Notes under the pieces: model-generated
What the model was told of the DNA's origin: nothing
Databases searched by the model: none
The model's input: the letters and a program-made list of their open reading frames with translations, nothing else
Assembly: GCA_018242065.1 (NCBI GenBank)
Contig: JAFECQ010000006.1
Location: 57,860-121,859 of the forward strand
Source of the DNA: Pseudomonadota bacterium
GTDB taxonomy: Bacteria > Pseudomonadota > Alphaproteobacteria > UBA9655
Length of the DNA: 64,000 nt
Direction: 5' to 3'
Part shown: positions 29,429 through 38,553 of the stretch, in pieces
Numbering within the stretch: the first letter of the stretch is position 1
Layout of the letters: each line of letters opens with the position of its first letter
Position numbers and translations under genes: made by a program

Positions 29429-30091
29429 ATGCGATTTTTCTTCAGGAATTTGATTTTATTATGTTTCATGGCTACAAGTGGACAGGCCGAGAATGCTGCG
29501 AGCTCCCAGAATGAAAAAGGTGCGCAAGAAGTACCAGTCAAACCTTTACCAGAAATGAGTTTGGGAAGTTCGAAGGCGCCTGTTGTGATTATTAACTATT
29601 CCTCTTTAACATGTGTGCACTGTGCCCACTTTCATGGGGATGTTCTTCCTGAAATTGAAAAGAAATATATCGAACCAGGATTGGTTCGTATCATCTTTCG
29701 AGATTATCCAAGTGATCAAGTAAGCCTCAGCGCTCACCAGTTGGCGTGGTGTAAGGGAGAATTAAAATATTTAGATTTTGTCAAACTTCTCTATTCAACC
29801 CAGGAAAAGTGGTTGCAAGCGGATGATCCTATTGCCGCCCTCAAATCAATAGCTCTTCAAAATGGGATTACAGCAGAGCAATTTGAAGCTTGTCTCAAAG
29901 ACAATGAACTTATGAGTAAAATTGTACAATTACGACTTGAAGGGCAAAAAAAGTATAATATCACATCAACACCTACAATTATCATAAACGCTAAGATTTA
30001 TCCACGAGCCCTAACGTTTGAAGAATTTGAGGAAATTGTGAGGCCTCTTCTGGCTCCGACTCTTGAGAAAGAAAAAAAGAATAAGAGTTGA
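29429..30091 (+). CDS. DsbA-like periplasmic thiol-disulfide oxidoreductase
   Basis: A signal peptide (FFFRNLILLCFMATSGQA) precedes a thioredoxin-fold domain with the active site CVHC at Cys62-Cys65 and a cis-proline loop TSTPTIII. The sequence GSSKAPVVIINYSSLTCVHCA and the helical insertion match the Com1/DsbA-like group found in alphaproteobacteria. It probably introduces disulfides into exported proteins, several of which in this window have paired cysteines. GGGAG lies upstream of the ATG. Confidence 0.9.
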   Translation: MRFFFRNLILLCFMATSGQAENAASSQNEKGAQEVPVKPLPEMSLGSSKAPVVIINYSSLTCVHCAHFHGDVLPEIEKKYIEPGLVRIIFRDYPSDQVSLSAHQLAWCKGELKYLDFVKLLYSTQEKWLQADDPIAALKSIALQNGITAEQFEACLKDNELMSKIVQLRLEGQKKYNITSTPTIIINAKIYPRALTFEEFEEIVRPLLAPTLEKEKKNKS

Positions 30092-30137
30092 TTCTTAATT
30101 CTTCTTCTTTTATATAAAAATGAGGAAGGGTTAAATA

Positions 30138-30374
30138 ATGGCAATGTCTTCAGATAAAATTAAAGCGCTTCTACTTAAAGCGTTTCCTGATGCACAAATT
30201 GAGCTTAAAGATTTAGCGGGAGATGACGATCATTTTGAAGCAACTATCACAACAAAGTCTTTCTGCGGTAAAACAAGAATACAGCAACATCAAATGGTCT
30301 ATGCTGCACTTGAAGGTCATATGGGAACAAGCCTGCATGCTCTTTCTCTTAAAACTCAAGCTCTCGTGGAGTAA
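30138..30374 (+). CDS. BolA family protein
   Basis: The 78-residue protein has the BolA core DAQIELKDLAGDDDHFEATI and QHQMVYAALEGHMG, including the histidine thought to bind an Fe-S cluster with a monothiol glutaredoxin. A CGFS glutaredoxin gene follows 3 bp later, so a BolA-Grx4 pair acting in iron-sulfur homeostasis is likely. Confidence 0.93.
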   Translation: MAMSSDKIKALLLKAFPDAQIELKDLAGDDDHFEATITTKSFCGKTRIQQHQMVYAALEGHMGTSLHALSLKTQALVE

Positions 30375-30377
30375 CTA

Positions 30378-30719
30378 ATGACGCAAGTTTTTGATCAAAT
30401 TCGAAGTGATATCGGTGCACATGATATTGTTTTATATATGAAAGGGAATGAGAAATTTCCTATGTGTGGATTTTCCGCGGCCGTCGTTCAGATCTTAAAA
30501 ACGCTTAATGTTGACTTTAAAGCAATTGATGTTCTTCAAGATATAGAACTTCGTGAAGGAATTAAAACTTACACGAACTGGCCAACCATACCGCAACTTT
30601 ATGTAAAAGGTGAATTTATTGGTGGATGTGATATTGTTCGTGAGATGTATCAAACGGGTGAATTACAAGCATTGCTTGTTGAAAAAGGAATACTAAAGTC
30701 TTTAAATTTAGACGCGTAA
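30378..30719 (+). CDS. grxD: Monothiol glutaredoxin, Grx4 type
   Basis: The 113-residue protein has the CGFS active site at Cys30 (FPMCGFSAAVVQIL), the TNWPTIPQLYVKGEFIGGCDIV glutathione-binding segment and the family's length. It carries or senses 2Fe-2S clusters with BolA, encoded just upstream. Confidence 0.96.
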   Translation: MTQVFDQIRSDIGAHDIVLYMKGNEKFPMCGFSAAVVQILKTLNVDFKAIDVLQDIELREGIKTYTNWPTIPQLYVKGEFIGGCDIVREMYQTGELQALLVEKGILKSLNLDA

Positions 30720-30747
30720 TTAAGCCTCCAAAAGAAGGGGATAATCA

Positions 30748-31293
30748 ATGCAGTGGATAAATACATCAACAAGATGGGGTGGCGTAACACAACTTTTTCA
30801 TTGGGGAATGGTTTTTTTAATTATAATACAGTATAGCCTTGCTTATACGATGCTCGATATGCCTCCTTCTAATCAAAAATGGATGCTTTTTGCTTGGCAT
30901 AAAGAGATGGGATTGACCTTTTTTATACTTGTTTTTCTTCGTTTATGGTGGAGAGAGTATAACATGGTTCCAATAGCTTCTGAGAACACACCTTATTGGG
31001 ATCATATTTTGAGTAAATCAAATATTTGGGTTCTCTATTTTCTTATGTTTTTGTTTCCACTAACGGGTTTTCTTATGTCTGTTCTTGGTGGACATTCCGT
31101 AAGTTATTTTAACCTATTTACAATACCCTCTTTTATGAATTCTCCTAATATGTATGCTGAATTTTTTCTAACCGCTCATATTTGGATCTCTTATAGCCTT
31201 TATGTCTTTGTAGGGCTTCATATTCTCGGAGGACTTTATCATTACTTCTACTTAAAAGATGATGTGCTCTTAAGAATGTTTCCTCATACGTGA
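30748..31293 (+). CDS. Cytochrome b561 family protein
   Basis: The 181-residue membrane protein has four helices with heme-ligand histidines in TQLFHWGMVF, FAWHKEMGL, TAHIWISY and GLHILGGLYHYF, the CybB pattern. It probably oxidises quinol or transfers electrons at the inner membrane. The stop overlaps the convergent small membrane protein gene by 10 bp. Confidence 0.9.
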   Translation: MQWINTSTRWGGVTQLFHWGMVFLIIIQYSLAYTMLDMPPSNQKWMLFAWHKEMGLTFFILVFLRLWWREYNMVPIASENTPYWDHILSKSNIWVLYFLMFLFPLTGFLMSVLGGHSVSYFNLFTIPSFMNSPNMYAEFFLTAHIWISYSLYVFVGLHILGGLYHYFYLKDDVLLRMFPHT

Positions 31294-31601
31294 TATTTTT
31301 TAAAAAAACGATCATTTACAATATAACAGAGACCACCTACTATAAAACTCAAAATAATTGCGATAAAATTCGTTCCCAACCATGTGTCTATATAAGATAC
31401 CCAAAGAAGCGTCGCAATGCCTGATAAAATTGTAACGCCCCAGACAAGCGGGAGAGGAGTGTATAGACGTTGAAAAAGGAAGTATATAATGAGACTACTT
31501 GAACCCAGAATTGTAAAACCTAGAGTTGATGATCCCCTGAATGCACCAATGAGAAATGAAAAAACGATAACTTCGCAAGAAAATATCAGATAAACTGGCA
31601 T
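31284..31601 (-). CDS. Small integral membrane protein of unknown function
   Basis: The 105-residue protein is almost entirely hydrophobic, with about four predicted helices, and ends in a basic tail (NDRFFKKYHV). AAGGG about 8 nt before the ATG supports translation. No family recognised. It is convergent with the cytochrome b561 gene. Confidence 0.6.
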   Translation of the reverse strand: MPVYLIFSCEVIVFSFLIGAFRGSSTLGFTILGSSSLIIYFLFQRLYTPLPLVWGVTILSGIATLLWVSYIDTWLGTNFIAIILSFIVGGLCYIVNDRFFKKYHV

Positions 31602-31777
31602 TTTTCATCCCTTATAAATTTTTTTGACTTCATCATTATAATCTGTATTAGCTTCTTCCGCGAATATTTTTTCCTTAGAAGGGCTACTTGACAGTGCAGA
31701 CCTGACACTTTAGATAAGAATTACAGCTATTTAGAAGCACTTTAATCAAGTACTAAAGGAAATACATCATTTACGCT

Positions 31778-32203
31778 ATGAAGCTTGATCCCCGTCTCGA
31801 AGTCGATTCGACCTTTGTTACAAACTTGAATCTTTGCCAAGTGCGACTTCATCATAATGCGGTGTTTCCCTGGACTATTCTTGTTCCAAACAGAGATGAT
31901 ATCATTGAAATTATTGACCTAAATTCAGCTGATCAACTTTTATTAATGAAAGAAATGTCATTGATGAGTGAGGTCATGTGCCATCTTTATCGACCAACTA
32001 AACTTAATGTAGCAAACCTTGGAAATGTCGTTCCTCAACTGCATATTCACATCATCGCGCGTTTTTCTCATGATAAGGCATGGCCAGGATCTGTGTGGAA
32101 TAGTGGCCTTAGCGAACCTTATACGCTTTCCTCAAAAGAAAAAAATATTGCTCAACTTAAAACGACAATTCAGATGCTTAATAATGGTGAGAGTTTAGAT
32201 TGA
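31778..32203 (+). CDS. HIT family protein
   Basis: The 141-residue protein has the histidine-triad motif as QLHIHIIAR (His89, His91, with Gln in the first His position) preceded by KLNVANLGNVV and followed by DKAWPGSVW, as in a proteobacterial HIT group. These proteins hydrolyse or transfer nucleotidyl groups, e.g. from dinucleoside polyphosphates. It stands alone between unrelated genes. Confidence 0.88.
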   Translation: MKLDPRLEVDSTFVTNLNLCQVRLHHNAVFPWTILVPNRDDIIEIIDLNSADQLLLMKEMSLMSEVMCHLYRPTKLNVANLGNVVPQLHIHIIARFSHDKAWPGSVWNSGLSEPYTLSSKEKNIAQLKTTIQMLNNGESLD

Positions 32204-32356
32204 TCACGAAATGGCTTCTTCTTGATGAGTATTAAAATTTATTACATTAAGCTGATCTAGATTTATTTATGGTTCTTTTATCAAAGATGTTGGTTTTTAC
32301 TCAAATTTTCAGGCATACTTAAAAAGAGGCAAACAAGCTTCTCGCGAGAATAACCT

Positions 32357-34462
32357 GTGAAAAATAAAAGCACTGAATCTCACTATTTTAATCGAGAACT
32401 TTCGTGGCTTGCTTTTAACGAGCGTGTGCTTGCACAAGCTTATAACGATTCTATACCTCTTTTAGAGCGTCTTAATTTCATCGCTATTTCAGCTAAAAAT
32501 TTAGATGAGTTTTTTATGGTGCGAGTGGCAGGGCTTAAAAATCAGCAAGATGCCGGTATTAATGAGATTGAAATGGGTGGTAAAAATTTAAATGAACTTA
32601 TGGATGCCATTTATGACTATTCATTAAAAATTATTCAAAACCAACAGCTTCTGTTTAAAACCCTTAAAAGTGAGCTAAAGCAGGAGAATTTTTCAATTGT
32701 TGATCTCAAAAAACTCTCAAAGACAGACATAAAGTGGCTTAAGGACTATTTTACCCATACTTTGTTGCCGGTGTTGACCCCACTTGCTTTAGATCCAGCT
32801 CATCCTTTCCCTTTTATTCCAAATATGGGACTTGCTATTGCTTTAGAGCTTTTGGGAAAACGTAACAAAGCGATGAAAGCGCTTATTCCTATTCCCTCTC
32901 AAATTTCTCGTTTTATTCAGCTACCAGGAAAAACTCAAAGATTTATTCTCGCTGAAGATGTCATTACGATGCATATTTACGATTTGTTTCCTAGCTTTCA
33001 ACTGCATTCACATGGTTGTTTTCGCGTGTTAAGAGATAGTGAGATTGAGTATCATGAAGATTCCGAAGATTTCGTTCAATATTTTGAAGTTGCTTTAAAA
33101 AAGCGCAAGAGAGGCGCTGTCATTCATCTTGAGATTGAAGAAAAGATGCCTTTAAAGCTTCGTCAATTTGTTGAAGAGAATATGAATTTGGAAATTGGGA
33201 ATCTTATGATTATCGATGGTCCATTGGGGCTTGATGCTTTAGAAACTGTGGCCACATCCAGTAGACCTGATTTGCGGTTTCCTCCTTACCATGAGCGTTA
33301 TCCAGAACGCATTCGGGAAGTTGGAGGCAATATTTTTGCAGCCATTGCGTCTAAGGATCTTTTGGTGCATCATCCCTATGAAAGTTTTGATGTTGTCGTC
33401 GAATTTCTAAAACAAGCCGCACGTGATCCTCAGGTTGTATCTATCAAGCAAACACTTTATCGCACGTCTAATAATTCCCCCATCATTGCAGCACTGATTG
33501 AAGCTGCGGAGAACGGAAAAAGCGTAACCGTCGTTGTGGAAATTAAGGCCCGTTTTGATGAACAGGCAAATCTTCAATGGGCGCAGGATTTAGAGCGCGC
33601 TGGTGTTATGGTTCTTTATGGGATTCTTGGGTATAAAACCCATGGGAAAATATCTCTCATTACGCGTAGAGAAGAGAAAGGTCTGCAGATTTACACGCAC
33701 TTAGGTACAGGGAATTATCATCCTATAACTGCTCGCATTTATGATGATCTTTCGCTCTTTACTGCTGATCCAGAAATGGGTGAAGAAGCCTCAAAGGTTT
33801 TTAATTATTTGACGGGCTATGCGACGCCAAAAAAACTATACAAACTTTCGTATGCTCCTCTTACCATGAGAAAGAAAATCGAATCTCTGATTAAAGATGA
33901 GATTCACTGGGCTCAGAATGGGGCTTCTGCCTCTATGTGGGTTAAACTAAATGCCCTTGTGGATATTCAGCTCATTGATTTACTTTATGAAGCTTCGCAA
34001 ATGGGTGTTTCTATGGATTTCGTTATTCGTGGAATGTGTTGTTTGCGGCCAGGAATAAAAGGTCTTTCGGATAATATTCGCGTAAAAAGTATTGTGGGGC
34101 GATTTTTAGAACATTCACGAATTATTTGTTTCGGGAATGGCCACCCCATTCCCTCTAGTTATACAAAAGTTTATATCTCTTCAGCTGATTGGATGCATCG
34201 GAATTTAGATTGGCGCTTCGAGACATTTGTATCGATCGAAAATCAAACTGTCAAAGAGCAAATTCTGAATCAAATTATGATTGCTTATTTGAAAGATCAG
34301 GCACAGAGTTGGTGTCTTGAAAAGGATGGTTTCTATATACCACCCGCAGAGCCAGGTAAGGGATTCAGTGCTCATGAATATTTTATGAAGCATCCAAGCC
34401 TGTCCGGTAGGGGGCATGCTAATCATGATAATGTTCCGCGACTGACGCTGGAATCAGAGTAA
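32357..34462 (+). CDS. ppk: Polyphosphate kinase 1
   Basis: The 701-residue enzyme starts at a GTG and shows the PPK1 domains. The N-terminal helical domain begins YFNRELSWLAFNERVL, the head domain follows, and two phospholipase D-like catalytic parts contain SIKQTLYRTS, YKTHGKISLI and HLGTGNYHPITARIYDDLSL. The histidine in KTHGK is the phosphorylated one by family knowledge. It makes polyphosphate from ATP reversibly. No ppx gene is adjacent. Confidence 0.97.
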   Translation: MKNKSTESHYFNRELSWLAFNERVLAQAYNDSIPLLERLNFIAISAKNLDEFFMVRVAGLKNQQDAGINEIEMGGKNLNELMDAIYDYSLKIIQNQQLLFKTLKSELKQENFSIVDLKKLSKTDIKWLKDYFTHTLLPVLTPLALDPAHPFPFIPNMGLAIALELLGKRNKAMKALIPIPSQISRFIQLPGKTQRFILAEDVITMHIYDLFPSFQLHSHGCFRVLRDSEIEYHEDSEDFVQYFEVALKKRKRGAVIHLEIEEKMPLKLRQFVEENMNLEIGNLMIIDGPLGLDALETVATSSRPDLRFPPYHERYPERIREVGGNIFAAIASKDLLVHHPYESFDVVVEFLKQAARDPQVVSIKQTLYRTSNNSPIIAALIEAAENGKSVTVVVEIKARFDEQANLQWAQDLERAGVMVLYGILGYKTHGKISLITRREEKGLQIYTHLGTGNYHPITARIYDDLSLFTADPEMGEEASKVFNYLTGYATPKKLYKLSYAPLTMRKKIESLIKDEIHWAQNGASASMWVKLNALVDIQLIDLLYEASQMGVSMDFVIRGMCCLRPGIKGLSDNIRVKSIVGRFLEHSRIICFGNGHPIPSSYTKVYISSADWMHRNLDWRFETFVSIENQTVKEQILNQIMIAYLKDQAQSWCLEKDGFYIPPAEPGKGFSAHEYFMKHPSLSGRGHANHDNVPRLTLESE

Positions 34463-34695
34463 GTAGTTATTTTTTCCCCAAATCTCCCCTCTGTATTTAT
34501 CATACCCATAAGAAGAACGATAGAATTTATAACGTAGAGGATTTTTAAGTGTGTCATCTTGATGATCAGTGAGTCAGTAAGAAAATTATCTTTTATGATG
34601 CATTAAATAAGACTACATATTTCACTATATGATTTTCATCAAAATACTTTACTTTTTGAGGAGACGAAGGCAAGCTTCATTAAAAAGGGAGCGCC

Positions 34696-35385
34696 ATGAA
34701 AAATAAAATCAAAAATAATCCGCAAGCTGGATTCAGTTTAATTGAGTTAGCCGTTGTCTTAATCATTATGGGGCTTTTGATTGGAGGTGTTTTAAAGGGG
34801 AGAGATTTAATTGAAAGTGCTCGACTTAAACGTGTGGTAGCTCAGCTTAATGAGTTTCGTATAGCTACAAGTGCTTTTCTTGATAAATTTGATGCTTTGC
34901 CTGGTGATTTTAACAAAGCATCAACTCAAATTAAGGCAGGACTACGTGATGGAAATGGCAATGGCATTGTGGAAGGAGCAGGTCTTGCACCTGGGAGCGA
35001 AGCACTTGCGTTTTGGTCTCATCTTGCGAACGCTGGTTTTATAGGAAACCCAGGTCTTGAGGGGGAACAGAATGTAGGAGAATTTGGAAAAGGAGCTCCT
35101 GAATCTGCCATTGGCGGTGGTTTTACGGTTGAAAATAATCCTCATGGTCTAAGTGGGCTATGGTTCATTTTAGGTCAAAAACAGGGTGATCATGGAACCG
35201 GAGGCCTTTTGACGCCATCTCAAGCAATGAGCATCGATAAGAAATTAGATAATGGCCATCCTACTTCTGGAAAAGTACGGGCTATGAATGGTTCAGATGG
35301 GCGTGCACAAGCTTGTGTGACAGAAAGAGGAACGTACAACATAGAAATTCATGAGCCCGTTTGTGTCCTCCTGTTCCAACTTTAA
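34696..35385 (+). CDS. Pseudopilin-like protein with prepilin peptidase signal
   Basis: The 229-residue protein has a 12-residue leader ending in Gly and the class III signal AG/FSLIELAVVLIIMGLLIG, with Glu at mature position 5, followed by the amphipathic helix RLKRVVAQLNEFRIATSAF. The C-terminal globular domain is Gly-rich with no known motif. AAGGGAG precedes the ATG. It overlaps the second pseudopilin-like gene by 35 bp. No pilus or type II secretion genes are nearby. Confidence 0.82.
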   Translation: MKNKIKNNPQAGFSLIELAVVLIIMGLLIGGVLKGRDLIESARLKRVVAQLNEFRIATSAFLDKFDALPGDFNKASTQIKAGLRDGNGNGIVEGAGLAPGSEALAFWSHLANAGFIGNPGLEGEQNVGEFGKGAPESAIGGGFTVENNPHGLSGLWFILGQKQGDHGTGGLLTPSQAMSIDKKLDNGHPTSGKVRAMNGSDGRAQACVTERGTYNIEIHEPVCVLLFQL

Positions 35386-36073
35386 GTCTTCATCAGAGGC
35401 TGGATTTTCTCTTCTCGAACTTGCAATTTCTTTGGTGGTTTTAGGGATTATCGGTGGATTAAGCTTACCACTTTTAACCGCTCAAATTAATCGATCATGT
35501 ATTGTTAAGACCCGTGTTTATCAAGACTATGCACTTAATGCGATAGCAGCTTACGTGGAAAAGAATAAAAGATTCCCATGTCCTGCTGAACCTCAAATTT
35601 CAGGACCCGGCTATGGCGTCGCTCAAATTCAGTGCCGTGGTCAAAAAGCCAAAGGAATACTTCCTTTTAAAACCTTAGGCATTAGTGAAATTTATGCTAG
35701 GGATGGATTTAAGCGCTTGATGACTTATGTGATTGAGCCAGAACTTGCAAAAAAAGATACGGCTCTTCAGAATGAAAGAGGCGGCTATATTACCGTTAAT
35801 AAAGAAGAAGGTGGCCCAGTGATAGCACCTCCTTTGGCTGGTGATCGAAACCCCAATTGTGTCGCACTTGTTCTGGTGAGTCATGGGGAGAGCGGTGTGG
35901 GTGCCTACCTTGGAAAAGGTCAACCAACTAGAAACCTGAGTGGATCATCCACTCCTCATAAACGAGAGAACTATGATGACAATTTTATTTTTATAGAAAG
36001 CCATCAAACAGATGATATACTTCGTTGGGAAAGCCGAGATCAGTTTTTAAAGCATTATGTTTATTTGCGTTAG
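35351..36073 (+). CDS. Second pseudopilin-like protein
   Basis: The 240-residue protein carries an 18-residue leader and a prepilin signal AG/FSLLELAISLVVLGIIGG with Glu at mature position 5. It then continues with KNKRFPCPAEP, a segment I have seen in alphaproteobacterial type II pseudopilins. It overlaps the first pseudopilin-like gene, so the two are translated together and may form a minor pseudopilus tip. Confidence 0.8.
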   Translation: MSPFVSSCSNFKSSSEAGFSLLELAISLVVLGIIGGLSLPLLTAQINRSCIVKTRVYQDYALNAIAAYVEKNKRFPCPAEPQISGPGYGVAQIQCRGQKAKGILPFKTLGISEIYARDGFKRLMTYVIEPELAKKDTALQNERGGYITVNKEEGGPVIAPPLAGDRNPNCVALVLVSHGESGVGAYLGKGQPTRNLSGSSTPHKRENYDDNFIFIESHQTDDILRWESRDQFLKHYVYLR

Positions 36074-36099
36074 AATCTTTTGAACAAAAGGGGCATTGT

Positions 36100-37623
36100 A
36101 TGGCTATCAAAATAAGATTAAAAAATTATTTTTTACTTTTTCTTACGTCACTATTTTTTCTGCCTCCTTACAGTTATGCAATGAACGAAGATCACGACAC
36201 TGCTGCGTATACTCCTTCAAAATTGGATGTAACTGAAGAAATTGACCTTATTGAATCCTATACTCGTTTTTACCATTTTTTAGAGGCATCAGATCGAGAG
36301 AGACTTTGTGCTCCTTCATCTGCTACTTCAGAGCTTGATGAAGTGTTCAGTGCTATAGAGGACGCTCTCTTTTTAAAAAGATTATATTTGAAAAGCCTTG
36401 TTTTAGAATCTTCATCTGAGGTTTCTTATGCCTCTCTACGTAAGTTATTTCCTAAAAATTCTCGCTTTAAAACTGTAGAAGAGGAAGCAAAAGAAAAAAT
36501 TCTTAGAGAATATTGTTTAAGTGAGCATGATCAAGAACCAGAAGGGTGGTTGTCTACCTATTTTTACTATTCTCTTTTTTTCCAGGGTTCTGAGGATGCT
36601 GCAGTAAGAAAAACACTTGCTAGAAAGGGTTTCCCTTTGCTGCACAGTGATGAATTTTCCTCTCCAGAAGTCTCTGTGTTCACAACAGAAAAAACCGCAA
36701 AAGTTATTTTAAAAGAAATAGATAAAATTCAACATGATATGATAAAGGCAGTTTCTATTCATGGTTCTGTCGCACCAGTCTTATCGCTGATAAAGTGTTT
36801 GGAAAGTGTGACACTAAATTCGCACTTATTATCAATGCTTGGGGTAAAGATAACGAGTTTACCAGATTTATTAGATTGGTGTGTTACTGAAAATGGGCAG
36901 GGTACTCTTGAGAGTATACTTGCTGCTCAAATGCCAACTTATGAATGGTCGCAGTTCTTAAGGATTATTTCTGAAGCATTATTATCCCCTAGAATCAGAG
37001 ATACTATTTGCCAGTCTCTCCTAAAAATTGAATGCCTTAAGAAGCGAGATGTATCAAACGAAGAAATGAATGAAAGCTTATTCACAGAAGAATCGCTAGT
37101 GATCATGGAGTTGCACAGATATATTCTGGAAGAATTGATCAATCCCTGCCAAAGAAAGATCGTTGACTTATATAATCAGTTACTGGAACAAGGAAATACT
37201 ATGTTTATTTTAGTCTGGCAAAGGGATATGTCTTTATCATTTGGGCTTGATATGGACGTCCAGAGAGATCTTTATGCGAGGGCTCAAAAAACGTATTTAT
37301 CACGTTTTGGAGAAGTTTACTCGGGATATTTCCCTTTAGATTCTACTATTCGAGAGTTTGTGGGAGTGAGTCACCGTCGAGAGGACAGTAAAGTGGAAGA
37401 CTTCCTTAAGGATCCAAGAGATAATTTGGTTGAAAGGATGACAAAAGTTGAAGAAGAATGGAGACCATTGGTCGATTTAGGAGATCCTTTCGTTCCGTAC
37501 ATATTAGCTAGGACGTGGGCTTATTCTTCATTAGATTATGCTCGAGAAAGATTCAAATATTGGAAGTTACGATATGAAGCTCTAGGCTCGACTCTGCCAT
37601 TTGGAGATCTTGATTCTCTATAA
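36100..37623 (+). CDS. Large exported protein of unknown function
   Basis: The ATG at 36100 has AAAGGGG 6 nt upstream and gives 507 residues starting with a signal peptide (MAIKIRLKNYFLLFLTSLFF ... SYA). An earlier in-frame ATG would fuse it to the pseudopilin end. The mature part is acidic and predicted all-helical, without recognised domains. It lies 26 bp after the pseudopilin pair and may share its operon. Confidence 0.7.
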   Translation: MAIKIRLKNYFLLFLTSLFFLPPYSYAMNEDHDTAAYTPSKLDVTEEIDLIESYTRFYHFLEASDRERLCAPSSATSELDEVFSAIEDALFLKRLYLKSLVLESSSEVSYASLRKLFPKNSRFKTVEEEAKEKILREYCLSEHDQEPEGWLSTYFYYSLFFQGSEDAAVRKTLARKGFPLLHSDEFSSPEVSVFTTEKTAKVILKEIDKIQHDMIKAVSIHGSVAPVLSLIKCLESVTLNSHLLSMLGVKITSLPDLLDWCVTENGQGTLESILAAQMPTYEWSQFLRIISEALLSPRIRDTICQSLLKIECLKKRDVSNEEMNESLFTEESLVIMELHRYILEELINPCQRKIVDLYNQLLEQGNTMFILVWQRDMSLSFGLDMDVQRDLYARAQKTYLSRFGEVYSGYFPLDSTIREFVGVSHRREDSKVEDFLKDPRDNLVERMTKVEEEWRPLVDLGDPFVPYILARTWAYSSLDYARERFKYWKLRYEALGSTLPFGDLDSL

Positions 37624-37674
37624 TGATTAAGTCCTAGAGTGACGAGAGGGCAAAATATGTGCTACTAAAAAATC

Positions 37675-38481
37675 ATGATAGATTCTCAAAAATTAAAAAC
37701 CCTTTTATCTATTTATAAAGAGGCAGGGGTGGATGAAGTGACTTCTCCCGTGACCCATAATCGTTTTCAGGAAATTGAAGATACTCTTGTCCTTCCTTTA
37801 CCTTCGCTTGAAGAAAAAAAAGTGCCCTCTATTGCGCCTCTTGTTTCACCTAAAACGGCCCATGGTGCTGCGAGTGTTTCGGCTCAATCGGCACAAAATC
37901 TTGAAGAGCTTAAAGCAGCTCTCCTTGCTTTTGAAGGGTGTGCGTTAAAGTATACAGCGACGAATCTGGTGTTTGGAGACGGAAATCCAAAAGCGCGGGT
38001 GATGTTGATTGGGGAAGCTCCAGGAGCGGATGAGGATCGGCAAGGCCTTCCCTTTGTCGGGCAAAGTGGCCAACTACTGGATAAAATGCTCGCAACTATT
38101 GGGCTTACGCGGGAGATTTTTTATATTACAAACATCATTCCCTGGCGTCCTCCTGGTAACCGTCAACCCACACCGGCGGAAGCCGAGGCCTGTTTGCCTT
38201 TTGTGAAGCGGCATATAGATCTCGTGAGTCCAGATTTTCTGATTCTTGTGGGGGGGACAGCCACCAAAACCCTTTTGGGGGGGCGTGATGGCATCATGCG
38301 CTTGCGTGGCGCTTGGAAAGATTATACCTCAGAAGCTGGAAAAAAAATGAAGGTCATGGCCATTTTTCATCCTGCCTATTTGTTACGTTCACCTGGACAA
38401 AAGCGTGAGGTTTGGTTGGATCTCATTAAGATTAAGCATTCTTTGATTGAAGCCAAAGTGGAATTAAGGAGATCACTTTAA
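37675..38481 (+). CDS. Uracil-DNA glycosylase, type 4/5-like family
   Basis: The 268-residue protein has an N-terminal linker of ~90 residues and then the family 4-type motifs: [38 protein letters not shown] and [16 protein letters not shown]. The Fe-S cysteines are only partly obvious ([16 protein letters not shown]). This matches a common alphaproteobacterial group. It removes uracil from DNA. No Shine-Dalgarno is evident before the ATG. Confidence 0.9.
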   Translation: MIDSQKLKTLLSIYKEAGVDEVTSPVTHNRFQEIEDTLVLPLPSLEEKKVPSIAPLVSPKTAHGAASVSAQSAQNLEELKAALLAFEGCALKYTATNLVFGDGNPKARVMLIGEAPGADEDRQGLPFVGQSGQLLDKMLATIGLTREIFYITNIIPWRPPGNRQPTPAEAEACLPFVKRHIDLVSPDFLILVGGTATKTLLGGRDGIMRLRGAWKDYTSEAGKKMKVMAIFHPAYLLRSPGQKREVWLDLIKIKHSLIEAKVELRRSL

Positions 38482-38553
38482 GAGGAAAAATATGCTAGTT
38501 TGTTTCTTCAATAAAAACATTAGTTTATAATAATTAAAAAAAGGGAGAATAAT

